In this document: one piece after another, positions 1-10,739 of the stretch
Position numbering within the stretch: the stretch's first letter is position 1
Layout of the letters: every line of letters begins with the position of its first letter
DNA from: Ophiura sarsii
Lineage: Eukaryota; Echinodermata; Ophiuroidea; Amphilepidida; Ophiuridae
Length of the DNA stretch: 64,000 nucleotides
Assembly: GCA_035610835.1 (NCBI GenBank)
Contig: CM069447.1
Span: 58,907,048-58,971,047 of the forward strand
Direction of reading: 5' to 3'
The notes under the pieces: generated by a model
Database searches by the model: none
Seen by the model: the letters and a program-made list of their open reading frames with translations, nothing else
What the model was told of the DNA's origin: nothing
Program-made: the position numbers and the translations under genes

Positions 1-164
1 TCAAGTGTGTATACAAATAAAGGCACTTCATATCATCTAATTTCATTGTATTTTGCCTTGTCTTTATCTTTTTATTCTCGGCGTCTTGAACGTTCGTTGT
101 CATATTTTATTCATGGCGCAATTCTCCTTCACAATGGTATGATGTTCCGCTTTCAATGATTTGT

Positions 165-370
165 TTAGTAAGTGTTGACATTAAAAACTGCTGGCAAGGT
201 ACAATGAACGTGTAAACAATGCCAAGTTGGGATTCCAATCTAATCAAGTAGCTACACAGACTGCGTTGGTTATTTCATTCTTGTAATGGAAGTCACGTCT
301 AATCTCGTGGGAGCTGGCGAGGCGGCCCGACGCTATCCAATGGACTAATTCGGATTGCAATTGTGACTTT
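165..370 (+). repeat. Diverged copy of dispersed repeat X
   Basis: This stretch aligns by eye with 35210-35400 and 52190-52380. Shared landmarks in order are a TGTTGACATT-like start, a run near ACACGTGAAAACAAT, CCAATC(T/A)AATCAAG, TACACAG, TTATTT(C/T)ATT(C/T)TTGTAAT and GTCACGTC followed by TCTC(G/A)TGGGA. It is the most diverged of the three copies and shows no coding potential. It suggests that the window start belongs to the same ancient duplication family as the two large blocks further right. Confidence 0.55.
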
Positions 371-2712
371 ATTTGCTATTGTATACCGAGAGTACGTTGT
401 ATAAATGTTTGTATAGATAGATAGATATATATACGCGTGATTTTAAGTGAAAGCAGTACAATATGTTTAATACAAGTATACATACAGTAATGTAGTTAAA
501 GGAAATAACTGTCCGTATATTTATACCGCCTACGCCTATGGAGTCCTGACCGGGTCGTGATTTGTGAAGTAATTGACATTAATTAGTATGTTTTTCGATT
601 CGGTACAATTTATATATAGTTTTCCCTGGCGTGATTTCCAATAAAAACAATACAATCCGTTAAACAATATTATATCAGGATACCAAGGGCCTATATTTCC
701 GTATATTAAAACTAGGTCGTGTTTTTTATCATGTTATTTATATTTATTTTAATTAAAATTAACATTAGAGTGTGTCTGCGTTGAACTAGTCATGCACTCA
801 TGCAAATAAGTTGGGTTTCAGACTTGTTTAACTTTTGAAAACAATATCGAATACAGTTGTTGAACAGAATCAAGTCCACGAGGAGTTGGCTCTGACCCAT
901 AGGTGTTTGTTTTTCAAATTCTAGTATAATATGTTTAAAATAAATATATTCTACGTGTTCCAACATTTTTAAAAAAATATCGAAGTGTCATTTGGAGGTT
1001 AAATTGTATTAATTTGACGATAATTTATTTTTTCTGTAATGTAATCTCAACGACTAGTATAATTACGATGGGATCTATTTATTTCACAATGTTTAATTGT
1101 GTCTCTGTTGGAAACGACTGCAGGGGTAATTGTCCAGAGTACATTACGTAAATACTAAGAACTAACAATAATTGACCACAAGTCACTCAGCAACAATATT
1201 GTAATTCCAATTCCATTGTACTCAGACTATTCAAAACCAAATGAGTCATCTTACTACTATACAATTCAAACCATGTGCTGATCGTTTCAACACATCATCT
1301 ATCTACAGTGATCAACACAAGAAAGTCGTACACTTTCTTTTGGCCATTTAAAGTAACTTTCGATTATTTTTTTACCAAACAGGTGAGATAGACATGTGGA
1401 TGATTCTTTTAGGCACATGTTAATACCAAACTTAAAACCTAACAACAAAGATAAATATGATTAGCGCCATTTAAAGAAAATAAGTCACTTTTCAAAAGTC
1501 ACATTTTCAATACACTACGCGGGAGAAAAATGGATGCGTGTGAGGTTCGCCTCGTGTGTGACACTGTTAGTGTTATAACCAGAATTGACCGGCGGGCAAT
1601 CGATCACCAAGTGCAGCCGTTTCTCCTTTCCATACAAATCCCTTTACATTCATATCCCTCACCCATGCATGACACTTTCAATTTGAATAGCCCGCGCATT
1701 GAGGGGAAATGCGCAGCGATCAACACGGGACTTATACGGCTTATTGATTGTTAACAATTGGTGTTTTCTTAAGCAATCTATGAATCCAAGTAATCTTAAG
1801 TGCCTTCTCAAAAGGTTCAAATTGAATCAGACTAGCACCTCCTTTTGGATTTCTACTGTTCCTGATCAAATAGCTAAATCACTTTTAAATCTGTTCTGGG
1901 GAAGTGTTTCTATATGGCATTTTAGGCATTTTATATTTTTCAATGTGTCATGCTATGAGACTACATTTAGGTTATTTCAATCCATTGATGGGATACATTC
2001 CTGCAAGCGATTAAAAATAGCCTCATTTTACGTACAAAATCAAGATATTTGAGGGAGGGTTCTAAGTGGGACCCCCATGGTAAGAAAGAAGGAGTTAAGA
2101 GAAATTTGTTTTTATCTTAACAATAAAACACTTATGTACTTACAAGTATGAACATTATACAAAAATGGGCAATTATGTGCAATTTTTTGGGGGGCTTTCC
2201 AAATCCCTCTTAAAAGAAGGGCTAAAACTTGACGGCACACAAAATCTAAGCGATAGGGGTCAGATTTTTTCAAACCTGGTCAGCATGAATATTTCATCAA
2301 GTATATGCTCCAAACCAAAAAAGAGCAACATCCGACAACCTTCATGTTCCGCCCACTGTCTGGTTTTCTCAGGCAGGCACTTTTAACACGCGGCTATTCG
2401 TTTTACCATACACAAAAGAGATTTGTCAGAAAACAGTTTCTAAATTACAGAGTCTGTCTAAAAGAACAAATACAAATAACAAATGTCTGTACTTATTCCC
2501 AATTCCCAATATGATAATGAAATTCAACAATTTTAAAGTTATTACTGAACAAATACTAGGCGTGTTTACTGTGTGTACCTATTTTAAAGCATTGCTCATG
2601 GTGATTCCAAATAGGGTAATACAATTCAACAATTTTACAATTTTGAAACATTTTGTGAGATTTTGGAATGTCGACTGCAGACAACTACAGCGTGCAAAGT
2701 AGTAATATCATT
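371..2712. other. Stretch with no recognised gene or element
   Basis: AT-rich sequence with a few short open frames (for example 74 codons from 1530 and 117 codons from 1699). None has a recognisable domain, and neither family signatures nor paralogous copies support them. I see no tRNA-like boxes or terminal inverted repeats here. Confidence 0.5.
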
Positions 2713-3766
2713 TACGAGGGTCATTCAATAAGTTCTACCTCCTACCTCATAACTTTATTATTATATAAGCCAGTCTTATGAAATATCACACTATTGTAGC
2801 TTGGAACCTCAGCTACAAATTCATTGTAAATTCATCTAAGTAAGTACTGGTTGTACTTTTCTAAAGTTGCAGTGAAAACTTACATTTAGTATGACGGAAG
2901 CGGATAAAAAACCGCAACATATCGCCGAAATGTTATTCATTTGGCCTATTGTGAGAGGCAAAACATACCTATCGATCAACTATAACCGATATAAATGTCA
3001 GATATCTCTTTAACAAACCATAAACATTGAATGTGAATGATTTCTTTGGAAAGATTATGCCCTCTGATTAACCAGAACCAGATCGGGACAACCATAAGTT
3101 TACCCCTCCCCTAGAGAACCCTGCAAAAAGCATATTTAACTTTCATAAGAACCAAGTGATTTTCAATATACCGGAATAAATAGAGGGTTTACAAGTCTCC
3201 CAGAGGGAACATTTTCTATCATTGACTACCTGATTGACTATTCTGAAGGTGGCGCATAATGAAAACTCATAAAGTGACTATTATGTTAAAGAGTTAACGT
3301 CGAGGCATCACTGTGGCTTGAGTTTTAACAACGAAAGTTAGACAGTATTCCAGTATGCCAAAGGCATAGCAATACATTTGAGTGGATAATACACTGTTCA
3401 CGAGCCTGCAAGAGTTAGTATTGCTTACAGTCTCATTCAAACATGATAATACTCTACTTTCATCAGATATCATTCATTGATTTCCATTTTCATTATTAAA
3501 ATCATGCTCTAATATCAAACCATATAATACAGACATAACCACAAAAAGCATGCATTTATTGTTAAGGTAATTTTCCGTTTCCGTTGCCCAACATCTCTCT
3601 CCGGATTTGACCGCATCACATGAAAAGTAAAACAGATATCAATTAGCATTTACTATAAATGTGTAGCTATGATTCAGAGCTATAATTATGACAAATGTCA
3701 TGAGGCTGCCATTTATATTAGCAATGTTATGAGGGAGGAGGTAGAACTTATTGCATGACCCTTGTA
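2713..3766. mobile_element. Mariner-type non-autonomous DNA transposon
   Basis: The left end begins TA|CGAGGGTCATTCAATAAG at 2713 and the right end is the reverse complement, CTTATTGCATGACCCTTG|TA, at 3766. The inverted repeats run about 40 bp, down to a shared CTCATAAC/GTTATGAG. Ends of the form TACGAGGGTNNTTCAATAAGTT and a TA target duplication are typical of mariner elements. The roughly 1.05 kb interior has no transposase that I can recognise, so it is a deletion derivative or a non-autonomous member. A third copy of the right terminus lies at 4150-4189. Confidence 0.75.
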
Positions 3767-4149
3767 TTTATCATTTGTTATACGATGACTAGCCGGGACG
3801 CCTGTTCCCCGCTAGTAATCAGCGCCTACCAGATAGACACCTAAAAAAAGATTATAAGCTATAGGCTATACAAACATTATCACGAAATTGGTAAGAATAC
3901 ATTCCAGACCTTTTGATTTGAATGTTTCCCATCATCATGATCATTACCCCATGTCACATACATGAGTAAATATATTGCAGGCCTATAATATTTTGCCCTG
4001 AAATTAAATGCTTCCCGTCATGACCCTAGCTATATCCCATGGTTTAGTTATCCTTTAAATCTCGTAAATAGTCACGACTACCCAGTGTCAAATCCAACAT
4101 CTGCCACTGTTACGTAATTTAGATTCACCATACTATTTCATATTAGATG

Positions 4150-4189
4150 TTATGAGTAAAGAGGTAGAACTTATTGAATGACCCTCGTA
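4150..4189. mobile_element. Extra (third) mariner terminus
   Basis: A further right-type terminus, GAGGTAGAACTTATTGAATG followed by ACCCTCG|TA, lies about 420 bp beyond the nearer right end at 3766. It matches the left end at 2715 slightly better at its outermost bases than the inner right end does. Either it is the true right end of a larger 2713-4189 element with an internal duplicate, or it is a solo end of a second copy. Confidence 0.6.
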
Positions 4190-5039
4190 TATATCATATT
4201 GACAAATTGGAACATATAGCCATTTAATTAACCATTATCATCAAGCGTGTTTGAAAGGTAAGAGAGTTTCTCTTAAATTGTTAAATCACAACCACTAGAT
4301 ATATATTACGTTAATTGGGTGTAGTTAAGGCGTCATTATTTTACACCTGATTTATTTCAGCTCCATAGCGCGTTAACTAAAAAGGTTTTCTTTAGAAGAA
4401 CCGTCAAAAGGTTTCAGTAAGGCGTCAGGTTTCAATATTTACAACTGATGTATTCAAGCTCAAAATTACGTTGTGTCATATTAATGTACTATTGTCAATT
4501 TGAATATCAAGATTTGTTTCCACTTGAAAAACTGCGTTTATTTGTGTATTCAATGACTCGTACAAAATACAAGCATTCTATGAGGGGCGTTGTCATGACT
4601 TTGATACCAATTTAAATGAATGATATTTGACGGTGTTGAAGCAGCAAGAGAGTGAAGATGTGTTAGGAATAAAATACGTACAATAAGATGTATCTAGTAT
4701 GATGCATTATTTAATAACAGTGGTGATTAAATTAACGACGAATGAGTGTACAGGACATGTATCATTAGCTAAAGTTGTTCCACAGTCGACTGGGCTAGAC
4801 TAACCGACTGCATTCTCTTAAAGATAATAAACATATATTTCTTTTCTCTTTACAAAGAGAGATTATTTTAGCCGACTGTATTACACATCTGAATTTCAGT
4901 TATGTTCGTAATTATTTTGCAATTGCTTTTCAATTTCCGACTTTATTCAAATTCATACATCTCTAGCTATCGCAGCTATGAACTCGTTTCCTGTTTGTGG
5001 CGCTATTTGACTAAACACGCGATGCGAGTATCAGAATAG
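4190..5039. other. Stretch with no recognised feature
   Basis: AT-rich DNA. I see no long open frame, no terminal repeats and no RNA gene. Confidence 0.5.
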
Positions 5040-5320
5040 TGATTTTTGCACTTCGGGATTTGCATATCTGAAATATAAAGTCTGGTTGGTGGTGGGTAGG
5101 GCCTACCTGTAATATGTAATGTCCGTATTTTGTTGTACGCACAATGACGTACCCTGTGACGCACCCAGGTAAAGTGACTGGCATTGACGTCCGCGCACCC
5201 ATGTGTCAATAGTGTGACGGACCAAAGACTGCCAATGACGTATCCTGCGTCAAGAATGTGGTGGGAAATGACGCACCCATGACGCACCTCTCCCGGGGGT
5301 CGTATAGAACGTCTTTCAAC
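5040..5320. mobile_element. Solo right end of a GACGCACC-rich transposon
   Basis: This aligns with the right end of the intact element at 50754-52058 (region 51770-52050). Both have GCCTGGTTGG or TCTGGTTGG, then CGTATTTTGTTGT, then a run of GACG(C/G/T)ACC octamers, and close with CTCCCGGGGGTCGTATAG and CAACTGATA. The left half is missing, so it is truncated or was left by a rearrangement. Open frames read through it on the minus strand but have no known domain. Confidence 0.7.
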
Positions 5321-5330
5321 TGATAACCCA

Positions 5331-5855
5331 TCATTAGGAACTCTTGGTAAGAGCATTCAGCAGCAATTATGTATTATTAATTATTTCAAATGAAAAAGCG
5401 ATCTGCCATCAAGACCGGGAAAAAACAATGTGTAAACATTGAAATTATTGTCATCGTGTCAATTTAAATCTGGCAAATAAGGGTTGCTTCAAAGGACTCT
5501 TCCGAGGAGGTTAATATTCCTCGAGAGGTTTGGGCGCTGATTCGGTCAGTGCACCAACAAATCCAAGCTGTGTTTTTGGCTCCATTTAATAATAAAGGTT
5601 GCTTTAATTAGACGTTTGTAACATGACAACTCCTAGATGACAGTTACAATGTTAACACTTACCATCGGTCGAAAACACTGGTTGAATACACCTGATGTAA
5701 ACACCGGCTGGAAACACCGGTTAAAAATACCGGCTGGAAACACCGGTATTTAAAACTGTGTGTACATTCTTAATAAATACACAACATATATCATCACAGC
5801 TCCAAGCCGAAGATATCAACTTATAAATTATAGATATTTCATGGTTGATATAATG
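5331..5855. other. Mostly featureless; short ACACCGG repeats at 5690-5755
   Basis: At about 5690-5755 the motif ACACCGG(C/T)TGGAAACACCGG recurs and the sequence can fold, because AAATACCGG is followed by CCGGTATTT. The rest shows no gene or element that I recognise. Confidence 0.45.
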
Positions 5856-6010
5856 TATATATGCAGCGATGGAAATACCCACATGCCTTTCCACCCGGGG
5901 TACACAGTCACGGGGTAGGCATTTCGGGGGTGAGGCAACCCAGGGTGGACCAACCCTGGGTGGACTAACTGTTTAAAAACACCTTGGAAACTAAAACAAC
6001 CCCTGGACCG

Positions 6011-6085
6011 TTCATCCCCGGGACTGTCCACCCCAGGACTGTCCACCCCGGGACTGTCCATCCCGGGACTGTCAACCCCGGGACT
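6011..6085. repeat. 15-bp minisatellite, five units
   Basis: Five head-to-tail units of the form GTCCACCCCGGGACT, each differing by one to three bases. They lie inside the foldback element, just inside its left inverted repeat. The same CCCGGG/CCCAGGG vocabulary recurs at both ends of the element. Confidence 0.85.
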
Positions 6086-6095
6086 CACTCTAACC

Positions 6096-6740
6096 CTAAT
6101 AATAATAATAATAATAATAATGCATTTATAATGCGCCATCTATCTAGACAACCTATTCCGAGGCGCAAACATTAAAACAAATAAAAACAATTACATCAGT
6201 CAATCAGTCAAATCATAAGCAATCTTAAACAGATGAGTTTTTAAAGTCTTTTTGAAACCATCAAGTGAATCACAGAATCGAAGATCTGAAGGAAGTGAGT
6301 TCCACAGTTTAGGTGCACAAGCATAGAAAGCCCGGTCGCCATATGAAGAATGTGTCCGAGGAACAGAGAGAAACTGTTTATCTGACGATCTGAGGCGACG
6401 TGATGGAATATGTGGATTGAGAAGATCGCTGATATAAGAAGGTGCCATATCATGTAGGGCTTTCCAGGTTAGGAGAAGAAGTTTGAAATGGATGCGATAC
6501 CGAATAGGTAACCAATGGAGATGCTCTAAAACAGGTGAAATGTGATCAAATTTTCTAGTCCTTGTGAGCATTCGTGCAGCAGCATTCTGAGCTCGTTGAA
6601 GTTTATTGAGATTTCGTTCAGTGATCCCATATAATAAAGCATTGCCATTGTCAAGACGTGATGTGACTAAGGCGTGAACAAGTGTAGCAGCAGTATCATC
6701 ATCAAGCACTTGGCGTATTTCATTTATGTTCCTTATTTGG
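6096..6740 (-). pseudogene. 5'-truncated CR1/L2-like LINE, reverse transcriptase C-terminus
   Basis: The minus strand encodes about 170 residues (6709-6200) that match the end of a non-LTR reverse transcriptase of the CR1/L2 type. Visible in order: LVTSRLDNGNALLYG, LNKLQRAQNAAARMLTR, HLHWLPIRYRIHFKLLLLTW, APSYISDLL, RAFYACAPKLWNSLPSDLR and FKKTLKTHLF. The reading frame continues upstream through FQIRNINEIRQ to about 6740, where it breaks straight into telomere-like repeats; the polymerase core with its YADD motif is missing. The 3' end is an (ATT)n tail (6096-6121 on the plus strand), typical of this LINE group. The surviving frame is open, so the insertion may be fairly young. It is not functional: it lacks the endonuclease and the catalytic core. 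Confidence 0.9.
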
Positions 6741-7149
6741 AAACCCTAACCCTAACCCTAACCATAACCATAACCCTAACCCTAAACCTAACCATAACCA
6801 TAACCATAACCCTAACCCTAAACCCTAAACATAACCCTAACTCTAACCATAATTCTAACTCTAACTCTAACTCTTACCCTAACCCTTACTCTAACCCTAA
6901 TCCTAACCCTATTCTTAGCCCTAACCCTAACCCTATCCTAACCCTAACTTAAACCCTAACCCTAACTCTAACTCTAACTCTAACTCTAATTCTAACCCTA
7001 ACCCTAACCATAACCCTAACCCTAACCCTAACCCTAACCCTAACCCTAACCCTAACCCTAACCCTTACCCAAACCCTAACCCTAACCCTAACTCTAACCT
7101 TAACCCTAACCCTAACCCTAACCCTGACCCTTATCCTAACCCTAACCCT
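6741..7149. repeat. Degenerate telomere-like (CCCTAA)n array
   Basis: About 400 bp made almost entirely of CCCTAA and near variants (CCATAA, CTCTAA, CCTTAC). The plus strand reads CCCTAA, so the G-rich TTAGGG strand is the minus strand. TTAGGG is the standard telomere repeat of most animals. Here it is internal, degenerate and enclosed by a foldback element, so it is an interstitial array and not a chromosome end. Reading frames through it (RVRVRV on the minus strand) are artefacts. Confidence 0.95.
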
Positions 7150-7224
7150 CGAGGGTTGTTCCACCCAGGGTTGGTCTTCCCCGCTGTCACGTGGGTATTT
7201 CCATTGCTGCATATAGATATAATG

Positions 7225-7860
7225 ACACCGAAACCGCGTTGATCAATCACAAATTTGAATATCACAAATCCACTATGTCGTGCTGTAAGCTTTGCATACA
7301 AAGTACAATTTCAAGTTGAGTGGCTATCTAATACAAACATTAACCCAAACCTGAAACAAAATGTGTGATCATTATAGGTTTTGTCAGCTGGATCAACACA
7401 TTCGGTAAACGGACAGCATTGTCTATGCTATAACAGGTGCTAGATAAATGTTTTCAAAGCTATAGAGCATGGCGTGAAGTAATTAGTTTATGAAGCAATA
7501 TATACCGCCTTCAATTTAATATATGGTGCATTTAAACAGCTGCAGCCATCTTGGTTGGAGTTAGAAACACGAACACACTATCAATCTATTAACTTACACC
7601 GATGTGGTTTGTGTGCATTATATAGTTCCTCTGCAAAAAAATTACGTGCGTTGCATCTTTTGTTCATCAGAGTCCATAGCAAACCCGATAAATCGAGACA
7701 TATACTGTGAACTCCCCCTTATATTTGCCTCATTATAATATTCGTGAGATCATCATCGCCGCTATTGCGCTATGGGAGTGTCCATATCAACAACGCTTCT
7801 TGGATAGCATTGTTACACTTCATTATTCATAGGTCAATACATGCATATGTGTTGTTCCTA
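7225..7860. other. Stretch with no recognised feature
   Basis: No long open frame and no clear repeat boundary. It lies between the foldback element and the hairpin-bearing repeat Y. Confidence 0.45.
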
Positions 7861-8110
7861 GAAAAAAATGAAAAATCAATGCACGTGCGCTGATGTTGAT
7901 GTGTGAATAATGGCACGACCACGAAGGTGTGCTATTATGAGTATATCAACAGTTGCGCAAGTGAATTGATTTTTCTAATTTTTCGAAAAACAAAACATAC
8001 ACACGTATTAAGTTTCCTAATTCATACGAGACACTATACAATTTATAATCCACAGTTCTACGCCCGCAATAGAAATCGGCGAACTCGTGCTGCCTGAACA
8101 ATGAATCAAA
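7861..8110 (+). repeat. Dispersed repeat Y, copy 1 (contains hairpin)
   Basis: This aligns with 44430-44720. After the hairpin both copies continue with TTTTTTCGA(A/G)AAAC, AACATAC(A/G)CA(C/T)GT, then GTGAAAGTCGGCGAAC or an equivalent, and CTGAACAA(T/C)GAATC. Flanking similarity is clearly lower than in the hairpin. Confidence 0.65.
7873..7972 (+). other. 100-nt imperfect hairpin
   Basis: The left arm begins AAATCAATGCACGTGCGC and the right arm ends GCGCAAGTGAATTGATTT; arms of about 42 nt pair across a loop of about 16 nt. Paired blocks include GATGTTGAT with ATATCAACA and AATAATGGC with GCTATTATG. The paralogous copy at 44442-44543 keeps the fold. It could be a small-RNA precursor or a palindromic transposon relic. 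Transcription is not shown by the sequence. Confidence 0.7.
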
Positions 8111-8526
8111 CAAATCGTGGGGTGTGCCTATAGTACGACGCGAAATTACAGACGATGGCGGACATGAATTTTGAAAATCCGTTGGTTTCAATGTAACAAT
8201 GGATTTTGATTATATGACCCCATAAAATTCATGACACGTTGAGAACTAAATGATTTCATCCTAAAACCGCTGGAATTGGATAACCAACTCCAGTGTCAGT
8301 ATCATTTTTTGAATTGAATCAGGTTTAAGCGTTTGTCCCATTTACTTGATCACGTAACCTCGTACGCATAATCTAACCTTGAAAATTCGAAAATACGCCC
8401 GTGTCCGGCATCATCTGCGAAATTATACAATTTCAATGCACTTCGCGTATTTTAGTTTCCTGCTTTCTGATTGGTTTGACCCTGTAAAAAGTGCATGAAT
8501 GATAATTAATTCGATCATATGTTTTA

Positions 8527-10383
8527 GGTCCGTGTATATAACCGGACAATCGTTTTTCGTTATTTCGTTTTCAACACGGTAAGCAAAAAACACAAATAGG
8601 ATCATTTTCCGTTTGACTGTCACAGTAGAAAAAACAAACAAGAGAAAAACTAGAATTTTTAACGTTCGTTTTTATTCCTCTATTTTCAACTAAGGAAAAT
8701 TAAAAAGATCAACCACATTCGTTTTTCTTTCTCTAAATAAAATGTAAACATCAATCAGAAGAAAAATAAATAAATACAAATATTTGTTTTTCTTATCCGT
8801 TTTCATATAATAAAAACGAAATAAACAAGTGTATTCGTTTTTCATTCTTCAACCAGAATTGTAACCAAAGGGCAATAGAAAAACCTAATTTGATCTTGTT
8901 TCAAACATTCGTTTTTCTTGATACATTTTGAAACAAGAAAAAAATAATTGCCATGTATGTTAATGATTCGTTTTACTAACACAAATACAAAAAACAAACA
9001 GTAGAAAAATGTAAGTTTGTAACATTCGTATTTATCCCTTCATTTTAAACTTAGAACAATTCAAATATCAACCTTATTCGTTTTTCTTCTCTTCAGCAAA
9101 AGTGGAAAAATCAGTCAAAAAATACAGATATATCCGTTTTTCTTAATACGTACAATCGTTTTTCGTTCTACAATAATTTGATATATTCGTTTTTCTTAAT
9201 ACGTACAATCGCTTTTCGTTCTACAATAATTTGATATATTCGTTTTTCTTAATACGTACAATCGTTTTTCGTTCTACAATCAGAAATACACAAAATGGAA
9301 TTGAAAAACATTACCTATTGTTTTAATATGTCAATACGTCTAAGAATGTATGAAGTAATAAATTCAATCTCGGTCTTTTCTTGTTACCAATTTTACGTAT
9401 GGAAGGCCAAATCTTTCAGAAATGAAAAACGAGCATAGTCGTGCCCGTATCGTGTACTATACTGCCGTCCTGGCGCTAACTCACATGTGACTCACATGTG
9501 ACGTACAAGTTTGCACTAATGAAAAACGAAAAACGAATGTATAAATGACTTAACCGTTATTCTTCTTCGGCATTGTGGAACGGAAATAGCTGAAAATGGG
9601 GCTATACAACTGCTTGTTGTTTTTAAGTTTTGTTAATGTTAGTAAAAAATGTAAAGACACATTTTGTGTATTTCTGATTGTAGAACGAAAAACGATTGTA
9701 CGTATTAAGAAAAACGAATATATCAAATAATTGTATATAGGCCTATTCGTTTTTCTTAATACGTACAATCATTTTTCGTTCTACAATAATTTGATATTAT
9801 TCGTTTTTCTTAATACGTACAATCGGTTTTTTCGTTTGTGTTTTTTGCTTACCGTGTTGAAAACGAAATAACGAAAAACGATTGTCCGGTTATATACATT
9901 TTTCTACTGTTTTTTTTTTGTATTTGTGTTAGTAAAACGAATCATTAACAAACATGGCAATTTTATTTTGTCTTGTTTCAAAATGTATCAAGAAAAACGA
10001 ATGTTTGAAACAAGATCAAATTAGGTTTTTCTATTGCCTTTTGGTTACAATTCTGGTTGATGAACGAAAAACGAATACACTTGTTTATTTCGTTTTTCTT
10101 ATATTAAAACGGATTAAGAAAAACGAATACTTTTAAATTAAATGTTTTCTTCTGATCGATTTTTACACTTTATTTAGAGAAAGAAAAACGAATGTAGTTG
10201 ATCTTTTTAGTTTTTCTCAGTCGAAAATAGTAGAATAAAAACGAACGTTAAAAATTCTAGTTTTTCTCTTGTTTATTTTTTCTACTGTGACAGTCAAACG
10301 GAAAATGATCCTATTTGTGTTTTTTGCTTACCGTGTTGAAAACGAAATAACGAAAAACGATTGTCCGGTTATATACACGGACC
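8527..10383. mobile_element. Giant foldback element with 6-bp TSD and iterated CGTTTTTC motif
   Basis: It is flanked by GTTTTA at 8521-8526 and 10384-10389. The ends are inverted: GGTCCGTGTATATAACCGGA on the left and its complement on the right. The inverted arms run several hundred bp (about 8527-9290 against 9640-10383). The left arm carries ATTCGTTTTTCTT-like motifs every 50-70 bp and the right arm carries the complement AAGAAAAACGAAT. A 53-bp unit is repeated three times at 9135-9280. Near 9820-9890 an internal copy of the right terminus (GCTTACCGTGTTGAAAACG onward) occurs again, so the right arm contains a duplicated end. No transposase is encoded; the short open frames on each arm mirror one another because of the inversion. 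Confidence 0.8.
9135..9280 (+). repeat. 53-bp direct repeat, three units, inside the foldback
   Basis: Three head-to-tail copies start at 9135, 9188 and 9241. Each reads CGTTTTTCTTAATACGTACA, then ATCGTTTTTCGTTCTACAAT, then usually AATTTGATAT. Inverted and re-inverted copies appear at 9670-9820, so the element centre has been shuffled. Confidence 0.85.
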
Positions 10384-10739
10384 GTTTTAACTTTATTATT
10401 TTCATCTTAATCAATATCTTACTTTTAATTGATGCAAAGTACTTGTATTATAGGTTTTTAAAACATTATTTTCTGTTTAATCGTAAATAGCGCATGATAT
10501 TATTAGCACGTTTATAGTGCCATCATCGCATTTATATCATTTTAAGTCTCAGTATTATTTCCAATATACAAAACCTCTTCCACCGTCAGTAGACAATCAT
10601 TACACGCGAGTGTGTAAACTTGGTGTTGTCTTTTACGTCTTTCATACTCGCCATTACGTTTCCCTAGTGATTCAACTACGATTGCATCCAATTACAGGCA
10701 TAGACTAAAGAGGGTTCCGCCTTGATTGAAAGACGACCC

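Larger units (their letters stand above)
5856..7215. mobile_element. Foldback element with 9-bp TSD, carrying a telomere-like array and a LINE fragment
   Basis: Direct repeats GATATAATG flank it (5847-5855 and 7216-7224). Inside these, the left end TATATGCAGC(G)ATGGAAA and TACCCAC(A)TG is inverted at the right end as TATATGCAGC(A)ATGGAAA and so on, giving about 28 bp of terminal inverted repeat. A second inverted block, GACCAACCCTGGGTGGA, lies at 5950 and again near 7150 on the opposite strand. The left end has an extra TA between the TSD and the inverted repeat. A 9-bp duplication is usual for Mutator-like elements, so MULE-type mobilisation is possible, but no transposase is present. Contents in order: GGGACT minisatellite, LINE 3' fragment, CCCTAA-like array. 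Confidence 0.8.

Noticed and set aside
1699..2052. 117-codon plus-strand frame
   Set aside because: No domain, no paralogue and no splice or promoter context; length is not unusual by chance.
6011..6085. CRISPR-like regular repeats
   Set aside because: Units are 15 bp, contiguous and without spacers; the same holds for 9135-9280 and 14188-14255, and the genome is eukaryotic.
5828..6139. 103-codon minus-strand frame with GVDSPG repeats
   Set aside because: It is the translation of the 15-bp minisatellite and neighbouring foldback terminus.
6741..7149. True chromosome end
   Set aside because: The array is degenerate, enclosed by inverted repeats with a TSD, and followed by more than 50 kb of sequence.
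6949..7212. Arginine-valine repeat protein on the minus strand
   Set aside because: It is a reading frame through the CCCTAA-like array and has no independent support.
8423..10490. Matching short peptides at 8423-8641 (minus) and 10269-10490 (plus)
   Set aside because: The match is caused by the inverted arms of the foldback element, not by two related genes.
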